DNA from: Streptosporangium nondiastaticum
Lineage (GTDB): Bacteria > Actinomycetota > Actinomycetes > Streptomycetales > Streptomycetaceae
Length of the DNA stretch: 36,479 nucleotides
Assembly (NCBI RefSeq): GCF_003011965.1
Contig: NZ_PXWG01000063.1
Coordinates: 1 to 36,479 of the forward strand
Direction of reading: 5' to 3'
Shown here: piece by piece, positions 15,529 to 23,247 of the stretch
Position numbering within the stretch: position 1 is the first letter of the stretch
Layout: each line of letters begins with the position of its first letter
Notes under the pieces: generated by a model
The model's input: the letters and a program-made list of their open reading frames with translations, nothing else
Told to the model about the DNA's origin: nothing
Database searches by the model: none
Program-made: the position numbers and the translations under genes

Positions 15529-16242
15529 ATGGCCGCCGCAGCATCCAGCCCCCGGGTCCGCTACCGGGAGCAGACCCGCGCCCAGATCAAGGAGATCGCC
15601 CTGGCGCAGCTGGCCGAGGGCGGAGCCTCCGCCGTGGCCCTCACCCGCATCGCCAAGGAGATCGGGCTGTCCGGCCCGGCCCTGTACCGGTACTTCGCCG
15701 GCCGCGACGACCTGCTCCACGCCCTGGTCCGGGACGCCTACGACGACATCGCCGCCGCGATCCGGCACGCGGCCGCCGACCTGCCCGACAGTCCCGCCGC
15801 CGCCCTGCACCGCCTGGCCGATGCCCACCTCGACTGGGCCATCACCGAACCCCACCGTTACCTGCTGATCCAGGGCAACCCGATCCCCGGCTACGCCGCC
15901 CCGCCCGACACAGTGCGCCGCGCCCGCGCCGGCATGGGCCCCTTCGTGAAGGTCTTCGCCGCCGGCCGGCCCACCGATACGGTCCAGTCGGTCGTCGACG
16001 AAATGACCACCTGGCTGCACCAGGACGAAACGGCCGCCGACTGGCTGGGCGAGTACGCCGGCCTCACCCCCGACGACCCGAACGCGGGCTGCGCCCTTGC
16101 CGGCCCGGTGCTCGCTTGGTCCCACCTGCACGGCACCGCCCACCTGGAAGTGTCCGGCCAGTACACGGGCATGGGCCACCACGCCCGAACCCTCCTGAGG
16201 GCCCAGATGAGCATGCTGGCCACCGCCTTCCGCCTCTCCTGA
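15529..16242 (+). CDS. TetR/AcrR-family transcriptional regulator
   Basis: A 237-residue repressor. The N-terminal TetR helix-turn-helix covers residues about 15-62: RAQIKEIALAQLAEGGASA, VALTRIAKEIGLSGPALYRY, FAGRDDLLHALV. The rest is an all-helical ligand domain of the WHG type, ending MLATAFRLS. The frame is open far upstream, but ATG 15529 follows AGGAGGA with 5 nt spacing and gives a normal TetR length. It probably controls itself and the divergent 14410 gene. Confidence 0.9.
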   Translation: MAAAASSPRVRYREQTRAQIKEIALAQLAEGGASAVALTRIAKEIGLSGPALYRYFAGRDDLLHALVRDAYDDIAAAIRHAAADLPDSPAAALHRLADAHLDWAITEPHRYLLIQGNPIPGYAAPPDTVRRARAGMGPFVKVFAAGRPTDTVQSVVDEMTTWLHQDETAADWLGEYAGLTPDDPNAGCALAGPVLAWSHLHGTAHLEVSGQYTGMGHHARTLLRAQMSMLATAFRLS

Positions 16243-16249
16243 CCCGCCT

Positions 16250-16264
16250 CCGCCCTGCGGGCGG
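16250..16264 (+). terminator. Small hairpin after the TetR gene
   Basis: A 6-bp perfect stem CCGCCC/GGGCGG with a TGC loop starts 8 bp after the stop. It is short and has no U-tract, so support is moderate. Confidence 0.45.
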
Positions 16265-16368
16265 GCGGCGGCCACGAGGTACGAGGGCACTCCCCGTCAT
16301 CTTCCGTGTTTTCAGTCCGATTTCATCAGCCCGTGCAAACTCGTGGCGTGAGGACTGCGGCCACCCCG

Positions 16369-16385
16369 TGGCCGATATCAGGCCA
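16369..16385. promoter_or_regulatory. Palindrome TGGCC-GATATCA-GGCCA upstream of the secreted lectin-like gene
   Basis: The 5-bp arms are perfect and the centre holds the palindrome GATATC, so the 17-bp site is almost fully symmetric. It lies about 90 bp upstream of the 16475 start, in a stretch that is AT-richer than its surroundings. It is a plausible operator for whatever controls the secreted protein. No known consensus is matched. Confidence 0.35.
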
Positions 16386-16474
16386 AATGATCAAAGGGGC
16401 GGACGATGTGTCCGGGGTCTTCATAGGCTCGTCATGCTTCACAGGAAGTTCACGGAGTCACCAGGGAAGGTCAC

Positions 16475-18055
16475 ATGCTTAGACACCCCAAGGGCGTCAG
16501 ACGCCTCATAGCTGCCCCGTTCCTCGCCCTGCTCATGCTCACCACCGGCGCCGGCGTCATCGCCACCGCCACCACCGCGCAGGCCGCGGACTCCGATGCC
16601 TGGACGTTCACCAATCCGGACGGCACCCTCAACGCGACCGGCAACAACGATGGAAACCAGATCTCTGTCACTCCCGACGGCACCAACTACCGGGACTGGC
16701 GGCTGATCAAGCTCGGCGCCCCCGGCACGTTCAACATCGCCAGCACCTCCTCCGGGAAGTGCATCTACGCCACCCAGCCCGCCGTTCAGCAGTCCTGCGG
16801 CAAGGACGGCGAGCAGTGGAACTTCCGCCCCGTCGACGGCAAGCCCAACACCTTCGGCATCGTCCGCCGCGACGACCGCAGCGGCACTGAGTGGTGCATG
16901 GACAACCGGGGCGGGCTCCACCTGTGGGGCATTCTCGCCCAGCCCAACGTCTGCAACGGCAGCGCGAGCCAGGAATGGACGGTCCCCGCGTCGAAGGCGG
17001 CCGAGGCGCGGAAGCTCGCCCTCGACTACTACGCCGACCTGTGCTCCAAGAAGACCTCCACCTGCTCGTGGACGCAGAAGTCCGAGGGGCAGCCCGAGGT
17101 CCTGCCGCGCCAGCCCGCCTCGTCGGTCTGGTACAACGACACCAGCGGCACCATGAAGCAGGTCTTCACCACGATCTACCACTCCGGCTGGGCACAGACG
17201 TACTCCGCGGGCGTGTCGACCTCCGTCGGTGTCTCCACCCCGGTCCAGGCCATGATCTCCAGCCAGCTCACCGCGACGCAGACCTACACCTCCGACGAGA
17301 CCACCGTGAACGGCATCGCGATCGACGTCCCGGCCAAGAGCTACGGATGGGTCGACTTCGCCGCCGTCGGCAAGAAGGTCACCGGCACGTGGACCTTCGA
17401 CACCGACAACCAGCCGTGGACCACGGACGCGACCGTCACCGTCCCCGTCATCAACTCGGCGGCCGGATCCACCATGTACGTCGCCCGCACCAGCACGACC
17501 GCACCCGGCACCGGCACAGGCACCGGCAGCCCGGACGTCAAGCCCGCCGCCCTCGCCGCGACCACGACGAACACCGTGGACATGCCGAAGGGCACCCACC
17601 TGACCGCCTACAAGGGCGGTGTACGGGCCATCGACGACAGCGACGGCAGCACGATCGCGACGATTCTTCCCGGAACGGTCAAGGCCACCGACGGCACCAC
17701 CCACAAGATCAACACGTCCGTCGACGGGAACAAAGTCACCCAGATCATCGACGGCGTCACCGGAAGCACCATCGAAGGCACCGTGACCCCGCCGGTCTTC
17801 TCCGTCGGCACCGCGGACCCCACCCCGGTCGGCACCGTGGCTGCGAAGACGGCCCTCGCAAAGAAGACGGTCCTTGCGCTGCGTACCGCCTCCGCCGACA
17901 AGGATGAGGACAAGGACAAGAAGCTGAACTGCATCAGGGACAAGATGGTCGCCGGAATCATCGGGGGGTTCGTGGGCACCATCGAGGCGGGCGGCGCCGG
18001 AGCGATGCCCGGTGCCCTCGGCGGCCTCGCCATCGGAATCGCGACCTGCAAGTGA
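16475..18055 (+). CDS. Secreted lectin-like / beta-pore-forming-like protein with glycine-zipper tail
   Basis: A 526-residue secreted protein I do not recognise as a named family. Residues 1-37 are a Sec signal peptide ending AQA. Residues about 41-170 look like a ricin-type beta-trefoil: Cys pairs C96/C108 and C141/C160 and QxW-like EQW (113) and QEW (166). Residues about 205-338 have the Ser/Thr-rich alternating strands of ETX/MTX2-aerolysin pore formers (YSAGVSTSVGVSTPVQAM, then IDVPAKSYGWVDFAAVGKKV). A Thr/Gly linker (339-352) leads to a beta-rich region (365-440). A charged DKDEDKDKK run precedes a glycine-rich hydrophobic segment (489-524) bracketed by C486 and C525. The domain names rest on pattern only. 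Ribosome binding site AGGGAAGG; strong terminator follows. It is alone in its transcript. Confidence 0.8.
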   Translation: MLRHPKGVRRLIAAPFLALLMLTTGAGVIATATTAQAADSDAWTFTNPDGTLNATGNNDGNQISVTPDGTNYRDWRLIKLGAPGTFNIASTSSGKCIYATQPAVQQSCGKDGEQWNFRPVDGKPNTFGIVRRDDRSGTEWCMDNRGGLHLWGILAQPNVCNGSASQEWTVPASKAAEARKLALDYYADLCSKKTSTCSWTQKSEGQPEVLPRQPASSVWYNDTSGTMKQVFTTIYHSGWAQTYSAGVSTSVGVSTPVQAMISSQLTATQTYTSDETTVNGIAIDVPAKSYGWVDFAAVGKKVTGTWTFDTDNQPWTTDATVTVPVINSAAGSTMYVARTSTTAPGTGTGTGSPDVKPAALAATTTNTVDMPKGTHLTAYKGGVRAIDDSDGSTIATILPGTVKATDGTTHKINTSVDGNKVTQIIDGVTGSTIEGTVTPPVFSVGTADPTPVGTVAAKTALAKKTVLALRTASADKDEDKDKKLNCIRDKMVAGIIGGFVGTIEAGGAGAMPGALGGLAIGIATCK

Positions 18056-18089
18056 TCTGACCGTACAACCTGAACGACCGTGTCCCCCT

Positions 18090-18119
18090 GTCCCCCTGCC
18101 TGCGGGCCGGCAGGGGGAC
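18090..18119 (+). terminator. Strong terminator of the secreted lectin-like gene
   Basis: A perfect 11-bp stem GTCCCCCTGCC / GGCAGGGGGAC with an 8-nt loop lies 35 bp after the stop codon at 18055. Confidence 0.82.
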
Positions 18120-18166
18120 GCGGCGCTTCCGGGGGATCGGGCCGGAGGAGTAGGATCGCCCGCGCC

Positions 18167-19006
18167 ATGCAGATGAATGCCACGTACACCAGTTTTGTCG
18201 CGGTCGGGGACTCCTTCACCGAGGGCATGTCCGACGGGCTGCCGGACGGCTCCTACCGGGGCTGGGCCGACCTCCTCGCCGCACGGCTGGCGGCCCGCCA
18301 CCCCGGCTTCCGCTACGCGAACCTCGCCGTGCGCGGCAAGCTGATCGGCCAGATCGCGGACGAGCAGTCCGCGCCGGCCGCCGCGCTGGGCGCGGACCTG
18401 GTGACGCTGGTCGGCGGCCTGAACGACGTGCTGCGGCCCAAGTGCGACGTCGACGCGGTGTGCGCCCGGCTGGCGGAGGCCGCGGAGCGGCTCGCGCCGA
18501 GCTGCAAGCAGCTGGTGCTGATGCGCAGCCCCGGCCGGCGCGGCCCGGTCCTGGAGCGGTTCCGCCCCCGCATGGAGCAGCTCTTCTCGTTCGTCGAGGC
18601 GCTGGCGGAGCGGCACGGGGCCGTGGTCGTGGACCTCTTCGGCGCCGAGGTGCTGGGCGACGCGCGGCTGTGGGCCGACGACCGCCTGCACCTGAACGCC
18701 GAGGGACACCGGCGGGTGGCCGAGGCCATGTGGCAGGCGCTCGGCCACGAGCCGGAGGACGACTGGCGCGCCCCCCTGCCCCCGGCCGTCCGCCCGGGCT
18801 GGGCGGCGCGCCGCGCCTCCGACGCCCGCTTCACCCGCGAGCACCTCGTGCCGTGGATCGGGCGCCGCCTCACGGGCCGCTCGTCCGGTGACGGGCGGGC
18901 GGGCGCGCACTTCAGCGCGGACGAGGGCCGTGCGTTCTGGGTGTCGCCGCCGGCCGGCGGGGCCGGGACCGGCGACGTGACGGGGTGGCTGCGGGCGCAG
19001 CCATAG
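18167..19006 (+). CDS. SGNH/GDSL-type hydrolase
   Basis: A 279-residue putative esterase or lipase without signal peptide. All four SGNH blocks are present: nucleophile S16 in VAVGDSFTEGMSDG, block II ANLAVRGKLIGQ, block III LVGGLNDVL and the C-terminal Asp/His pair in DDRLHLNAEGHRRVAE. The last ~70 residues (Arg-rich, then GRAFWVSPPAGGAGTG) extend beyond the fold. ATG 18167 is used; a second ATG is two codons later. The only GGAGGAG is about 16 nt upstream, farther than usual. The substrate is unknown. Confidence 0.88.
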   Translation: MQMNATYTSFVAVGDSFTEGMSDGLPDGSYRGWADLLAARLAARHPGFRYANLAVRGKLIGQIADEQSAPAAALGADLVTLVGGLNDVLRPKCDVDAVCARLAEAAERLAPSCKQLVLMRSPGRRGPVLERFRPRMEQLFSFVEALAERHGAVVVDLFGAEVLGDARLWADDRLHLNAEGHRRVAEAMWQALGHEPEDDWRAPLPPAVRPGWAARRASDARFTREHLVPWIGRRLTGRSSGDGRAGAHFSADEGRAFWVSPPAGGAGTGDVTGWLRAQP

Positions 19007-19051
19007 GCTCCCGCCGCCCGCAGAGGCCGTAGAGGTCCGTCCCCCGGCTGC

Positions 19052-19879
19052 TCAGCTCTCCAGCAGCCGGTGCAGGGCGGCCTTGAAGGCGGCGACGAAG
19101 GCGTCGCGCGTCTCCGGGGCCACGAGGTCCAGGGACAGGTACGGGTTGAGGTCCTCCAGCTCGACCAGCAGGAGCTCGCCCCCCGGGGCGCGGCAGGCGT
19201 CCACGCGCTGGATGCCGTGCTCGATCCCGTTCCACTCGACGAAGCGCTGCGCGAAGGCCAGGTCCTCCGCGGTGGGCTCGTACGGCACGAGCTCCCAGCG
19301 GCGGCCGGGGTCGGGCGCGTGGAGGGCGTACTGGAAGGCGTCGTCGACGAAGTAGAACGACACCTCGTAGCGGAAACGGATCCGCGGCTGGACGAGGACA
19401 CCGTCGTAGGAGAGGTCCGCGAGCTCCTCGCGCGGAACGAAGCGCAGGCCTATGGAGTCCGCGCCGAGCTTCGGCTTGACCACGTACTCGTCGGCGGCGG
19501 GCAGCAGACCGGTGTCCTCGGCGCGGTCGACGGTCGGGATGACGGGGTGGCCGGCGGCGGTGAGGTCCAGCAGGTACTGCTTGCCGGCCATGTCGGCCTT
19601 GCCGGTCAGCTGGTTGTAGACGCGCACACCGCCCTCGGCCGCGCGGCGCGCGAAGTCGTCGTACGCGGCCTGGTAGTGCAGCACGGGCCCGCTGTTGCGG
19701 ACCACGACGGCGTCGAAGGCGTCCATCAGCGCGGCGGCGTCGAGCGGGTGGCACAGGGCGACGTCGAAGTCCTCGCGCAGCCGGGAGGACAGGAAGATGT
19801 CCTCGTCGCAGTACCTGCGCCCGCGCGCCGGGTAGGCGAGGTCGGTGACGTAGAGGACGCGGGGCTGGGCGGACGGCAT
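19052..19879 (-). CDS. ATP-grasp-like ligase of unknown substrate
   Basis: A 275-residue protein with an ATP-grasp layout. The N-terminal Rossmann-like part holds VLYVTDLAYPARGRRY and DAVVVRNSGPVLHY. The ATP-binding lysines fit DEYVVKPKLGADSIGLRFV. The metal-binding C-terminal part is GIQRVDACRAPGGELLLVELEDLNPYLSLD, where the R-D...E-x-x-D/N-P pattern is typical of the family. ATG 19879 has AGGAG 6 nt upstream, and an upstream in-frame start is less likely. No peptide, RiPP or cell-wall gene is nearby to suggest a substrate. It converges on the SGNH gene. Function beyond an ATP-dependent carboxylate ligase is not inferred. Confidence 0.72.
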   Translation of the reverse strand: MPSAQPRVLYVTDLAYPARGRRYCDEDIFLSSRLREDFDVALCHPLDAAALMDAFDAVVVRNSGPVLHYQAAYDDFARRAAEGGVRVYNQLTGKADMAGKQYLLDLTAAGHPVIPTVDRAEDTGLLPAADEYVVKPKLGADSIGLRFVPREELADLSYDGVLVQPRIRFRYEVSFYFVDDAFQYALHAPDPGRRWELVPYEPTAEDLAFAQRFVEWNGIEHGIQRVDACRAPGGELLLVELEDLNPYLSLDLVAPETRDAFVAAFKAALHRLLES

Positions 19880-20001
19880 GGCTCTCCTGAGGCGCTGGGC
19901 TGCCCGGTGGCCCCATTGACGGCCCACGGGCTGTCCGGTCGATGATATCCGTGCAGGTCAGACGGAGATCGTCCGGTGTTCCCGAGCGAAGGAGAAACGG
20001 C

Positions 20002-20421
20002 GTGCCTGTCGACGGAAAGGCCCATGTGCGCATCGCCCGCCCGTCCCGCGACCTCGCGGCGGCGGAGCGGTTCTGGACCGGGGGGCTCGGCCTCTCGGTG
20101 CTCTATCGGCACGAGGCGGCCCCGGACGCCCCGCCCAGGGAGGACCACTCGCTGCTGATGCTGGGCTGGCCGGACGCGGGCTGGCACCTCGAACTGGTCG
20201 TCTCGGAGGGCGAGTTCGTCCGTCCCGCGCCCACCGTGGAGGACCTTCTCGTCGTCTACGTCGCCGAGGAGGTACCGCAGGAGCTCGTCGACCGCCTGGA
20301 GGCGCACGGCGGCAGGCGCGTCGAGGCCCACAACCCCTACTGGGACAGGTGGGGCGTCACGGTCGAGGACCCCGACGGCTACCGCCTGGTGCTGTCCACG
20401 CGCGACTGGTCCAACGCGTAG
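20002..20421 (+). CDS. VOC-superfamily (glyoxalase/bleomycin-resistance-like) protein
   Basis: A 139-residue protein of the vicinal oxygen chelate fold. It shows HVRIARPSRDLAAAERFWTG, GLGLSVLYRHEA, LELVVSEG and the C-terminal GVTVEDPDGYRLVLSTRDW, the two beta-alpha-beta-beta-beta modules. GTG 20002 was chosen because AAGGAG lies 7 nt upstream; the in-frame codons upstream are not supported. Candidate metal ligands are the His in the first strand and the Glu in EDPDG. The family includes lyases, dioxygenases and drug-binding proteins, so the role is open. Confidence 0.87.
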   Translation: MPVDGKAHVRIARPSRDLAAAERFWTGGLGLSVLYRHEAAPDAPPREDHSLLMLGWPDAGWHLELVVSEGEFVRPAPTVEDLLVVYVAEEVPQELVDRLEAHGGRRVEAHNPYWDRWGVTVEDPDGYRLVLSTRDWSNA

Positions 20422-20427
20422 GGATTT

Positions 20428-20475
20428 TCCGGCGGATCACCGGCCGAGGGGCCCGTCCATTCCGCCGGACCCTCC
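20428..20475. repeat. Partial repeat copy / hairpin between convergent genes
   Basis: TCCGGCGGA (20428-20436) and TCCGCCGGA (20461-20469) form a perfect 9-bp inverted repeat. From 20459 the 17-nt run CATTCCGCCGGACCCTC is identical to the minus strand of the element at 26253-26345, so this is probably another, shorter member of that family. It can also act as a two-way terminator. Confidence 0.6.
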
Positions 20476-20510
20476 CCGCCGGGCAGACTCGATCGCAGGC
20501 GCGCCGGCGT

Positions 20511-21341
20511 TCAGCGCGTGGCGTCGAGGATGACCCTCGCCACGAGCGCCGGGGCGTCGTTCATGGGCACGTGCCCGCAGCCGGGCAGCCGGACCAGGCG
20601 CGCTCCGGGGATCACCTGCTTGGCCCGGACGCCCTGGCGGCGCGGCAGCAGCCGGTCGCGCGTGCCCCACGCGACGGTCACGGGGACGTCCGCGATGTCG
20701 TGGGTGAAGAGGCCGGTCCGGCCCGCGGCGAGGGTGGGTGCGAAGCCGGTGGCCTCGCGCAGCGCCCGCGTCTCGGCCATCACGGCGTCGGGCGAACGGC
20801 GGCCCGGGCGGGCGTAGATGGTGCCGGTCAGCGCCGCGCGCCCGGCGGTCGTGCGGGCCAGCCGGGCGACGGCCTGCGGGGGCAGCGACTCGGCGCCGCG
20901 CCGCATCGCGCGCAGCACGGCGAAGGCGTAGCGGCGCTCGGCCTCGGTCCAGAAGCCGGCGGGCGAGAGGGTGACCGCGGTCCGCACGAGCTTCTCGTGC
21001 GCGAGCTGCAGGGCCAGCAGCCCGCCGAGGGAGTTGCCCGCGACGTGCGGCCGGTCCAGGCCCAGGGCCTCGAAGAGCGCTCTGAGGACGGGGACCACGC
21101 CGGGCAGGTCGTAGGTGACGCCGTCCGGCAGCGCGGGCGAGTCGCCGAAGCCGGGCAGGTCGACGGCGATGACGTCGCGCTCCGCGGCGAGGATGCCCGT
21201 GACCGGGTCCCACGCCTGCAGGTGGTGGCCGATGCCGTGCAGGAGCACCAGCGGCTCCCCGCCGCCGAGCCGTTCGTAGGACACCTCCGCCGTCCGCCGT
21301 CCGGCGGGGGTGTCGATGGGGAAGACGACCGTGTCGGCCAT
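20511..21341 (-). CDS. Alpha/beta hydrolase
   Basis: A 276-residue alpha/beta hydrolase. The oxyanion region is VLLHGIGHHLQAW, the nucleophile elbow GNSLGG, the acid D in WGTRDRLLPR and the catalytic His in GCGHVPMNDAP. DLPGFGDSP is also typical. GAGGAG precedes the ATG. It is divergent from the ECF41 sigma factor with about 105 bp between starts, so it is a candidate member of that regulon (inference from position). The substrate is unknown. Confidence 0.9.
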   Translation of the reverse strand: MADTVVFPIDTPAGRRTAEVSYERLGGGEPLVLLHGIGHHLQAWDPVTGILAAERDVIAVDLPGFGDSPALPDGVTYDLPGVVPVLRALFEALGLDRPHVAGNSLGGLLALQLAHEKLVRTAVTLSPAGFWTEAERRYAFAVLRAMRRGAESLPPQAVARLARTTAGRAALTGTIYARPGRRSPDAVMAETRALREATGFAPTLAAGRTGLFTHDIADVPVTVAWGTRDRLLPRRQGVRAKQVIPGARLVRLPGCGHVPMNDAPALVARVILDATR

Positions 21342-21446
21342 GGGTGGCTCCTCGTCATCCTGGGGTGACCGGTGAGGTATTGAGACAGGATGTCAGTAAG
21401 AGTTACCGCAGGGTAGACCCTGTGCGAAGAGCCGTACGATGAGCCG

Positions 21447-22331
21447 GTGACCGCACGTGACGCCGCGCTCGGCGCCTTCGAGGAACACCGCTCCGTCCTC
21501 ACGGGGGTGGCCTACCGCATGCTCGGCCGCGTCACCGACGCCGAGGACGTCGTCCAGGAGGCGTGGCTGCGCTGGTCCGGCGCGGACCGGGAGGAGGTGC
21601 GCGACCCGCGCGGCTACCTCGTCCGGGTCACCACCCGGCTGGCCGTCGACCGGCTGCGCCAGGTCCAGGCGCGGCGCGAGGCGTACGTGGGCCCCTGGCT
21701 GCCCGAGCCGATCGCCACCGACTACGGCCCGGCCGTCCCGGACACCGCCGAGCGGGCGGTGCTGGCGGACTCCGTCTCGCTCGCCGTGCTCGTGGTCCTG
21801 GAGTCCCTGTCACCGCTGGAGCGGGCGGTCTTCGTGCTGCGGGAGGCCTTCGGCTTCCCCTTCGGCGAGATCGCCGTCACTCTCGACCGCTCGGAGGCGT
21901 CCGTGCGGCAGCTCGCGAGCCGGGCCCGCCGCCATGTCGACGAGCGCAGGCCGCGCTTCACCGTGGACCCGGCCGAGCAGCGCGACCTCACCGAGAAGTT
22001 CCTGGCGGCGGCCACGGGCGGCAGCATCGGGAGCCTGCTGGAGCTGCTCGCTCCCGACGTCCGGCTCGTCGGCGACAGCGGCGGCAAGTCCAAGGCGCCG
22101 CTGCGCGTCATCGAGACCGCGGACAAGGTCGGGCGCTTCCTGCACGCGGTGGCCCGGCAGCCCCTGCCGGGGGCGGAGGCCCGTTTCATGGAGATCAACG
22201 GCCGTCCGGGCCTCCTCGTCCTGTCCGGGGGACGCCCCGACACCGCGTTCAGCCTCGACGTGGCGGACGGCCGGATCACGACGGTCTACCTCGTGCGCAA
22301 CCCCGACAAGCTCAGCGGCCTGACCGGCTAG
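21447..22331 (+). CDS. ECF41-group RNA polymerase sigma factor with SnoaL-like C-terminus
   Basis: A 294-residue extracytoplasmic-function sigma factor. Region 2 is HRSVLTGVAYRMLGRVTDAE, DVVQEAWLRW; region 4 is FVLREAFGFPFGEIAVTLDR, SEASVRQLASRARRHV. Between them is WLPEPI, the linker seen in ECF41/SigJ proteins. Residues about 175-290 are a SnoaL-like domain with SGGKSKAPLRVI and a final RNPDKLSGL, the signature that makes ECF41 factors self-regulated without a separate anti-sigma factor. GTG 21447 has no strong ribosome binding site. The typical carboxymuconolactone decarboxylase neighbour is absent; a hydrolase is divergent and an SDR converges. Confidence 0.92.
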   Translation: MTARDAALGAFEEHRSVLTGVAYRMLGRVTDAEDVVQEAWLRWSGADREEVRDPRGYLVRVTTRLAVDRLRQVQARREAYVGPWLPEPIATDYGPAVPDTAERAVLADSVSLAVLVVLESLSPLERAVFVLREAFGFPFGEIAVTLDRSEASVRQLASRARRHVDERRPRFTVDPAEQRDLTEKFLAAATGGSIGSLLELLAPDVRLVGDSGGKSKAPLRVIETADKVGRFLHAVARQPLPGAEARFMEINGRPGLLVLSGGRPDTAFSLDVADGRITTVYLVRNPDKLSGLTG

Positions 22332-22338
22332 CCGGACG

Positions 22339-23085
22339 CTACAGGCCGCCGCCCACGCGCAGCACCGCGCCCGTCGTGTACGACGCCTCCGGCGACATCA
22401 GCCACGCCACCGCCCCCGCGACCTCGTCGGGCGTGCCGGCGCGGCCCATGGGCACGACGGCCGCCTTGCGCGCCGGCCGGTCGGGGTCGCCCATCGCCGC
22501 GTGGATGTCCGTGACGATCAGCCCGGGCTGCACGGAGTTGACGCGCACGCCGTCCTCGGCGAGCTCCTTGGACAGTCCCACGGTCATCGCGTCCACGGCC
22601 GCCTTGCTCGCCGCGTAGTGCACATACTCGCCGGGGCTGCCGAGGGTGGCCGCGGCCGAGGAGATGTTCACTATCGCGCCGCCGTGGCCGCCGTGCCGGG
22701 CCGACATCTCCAGGGCCGCGCGGCGGGCGCAGATCAGAGCACCCGTCACGTTCACGTCGACGACGCGGCGCATCCGCTCCACCGGCGTCTCGGTGAACCG
22801 GCCGAGCAGGCCCGTGACGCCGGCGTTGTTCACCAGGCCCGTGACCGGGCCCAGCTCCGCGCGCACCGTGTCGAACAGCTTGTCGACCTGGCTCTCCACG
22901 CTGGTGTCGGCCTGGACGACCACGCACCGGACGCCCTCGGCGCGCACGGCTTCGGCCGTCGCCTCGGCGGCCTCGCGCGCGTGCTCGTAGCCGATGCCCA
23001 CGCTGTGGCCCGCCCGCGCCAGCCGCACCGCGACCGCCGCGCCGATCCCCCGGCCGCCTCCCGTGACCACCGTGACCTGATCCAT
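22339..23085 (-). CDS. SDR-family oxidoreductase (classical, FabG-like)
   Basis: A 248-residue NAD(P)-dependent dehydrogenase with the classical motifs: TGGGRGIG (nucleotide loop), LVNNAGVTG, catalytic Ser in VNISSAAATLGS, YAASK as YxxxK and PG(L)IVTDIH after it. The C-terminus SYTTGAVLRVGGGL is also family-typical. ATG 23085 gives the normal start MDQVTVVTGGG, and the frame extension to 23154 has no homologous look. Its stop is 7 bp from the ECF41 stop. It is divergent from the GntR gene and the dre-like operator at 23153 lies between them, so it may be a GntR target. Confidence 0.92.
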   Translation of the reverse strand: MDQVTVVTGGGRGIGAAVAVRLARAGHSVGIGYEHAREAAEATAEAVRAEGVRCVVVQADTSVESQVDKLFDTVRAELGPVTGLVNNAGVTGLLGRFTETPVERMRRVVDVNVTGALICARRAALEMSARHGGHGGAIVNISSAAATLGSPGEYVHYAASKAAVDAMTVGLSKELAEDGVRVNSVQPGLIVTDIHAAMGDPDRPARKAAVVPMGRAGTPDEVAGAVAWLMSPEASYTTGAVLRVGGGL

Positions 23086-23152
23086 GGCGCCCCGCCCCCT
23101 CGTCCTTCGCCCGCTGTCTTCCACCGTCTTACGCCCGTACGGTAATCGGGGC

Positions 23153-23188
23153 ATTGGTCTTGACCAAGTCCGAGCACCGTCCTATGGT
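23153..23188 (+). promoter_or_regulatory. dre-like operator overlapping the GntR promoter
   Basis: ATTGGTCTTGACCAAGT (23153-23169) is a near-perfect palindrome (TTGGTC-TT-GACCAA) matching the HutC/DasR operator TGGTCTAGACCA. The TTGACC in it (23160-23165) is a good -35, with TATGGT (23183-23188) after a 17-bp spacer. A repressor bound here would block the promoter, which argues for autoregulation of the gene at 23248. Confidence 0.7.
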
Positions 23189-23247
23189 CGCCATACTGCA
23201 ACAACCTTTAATAAAGAAGCGCGCAAAATGCTTTGCGGAGGAACAGG

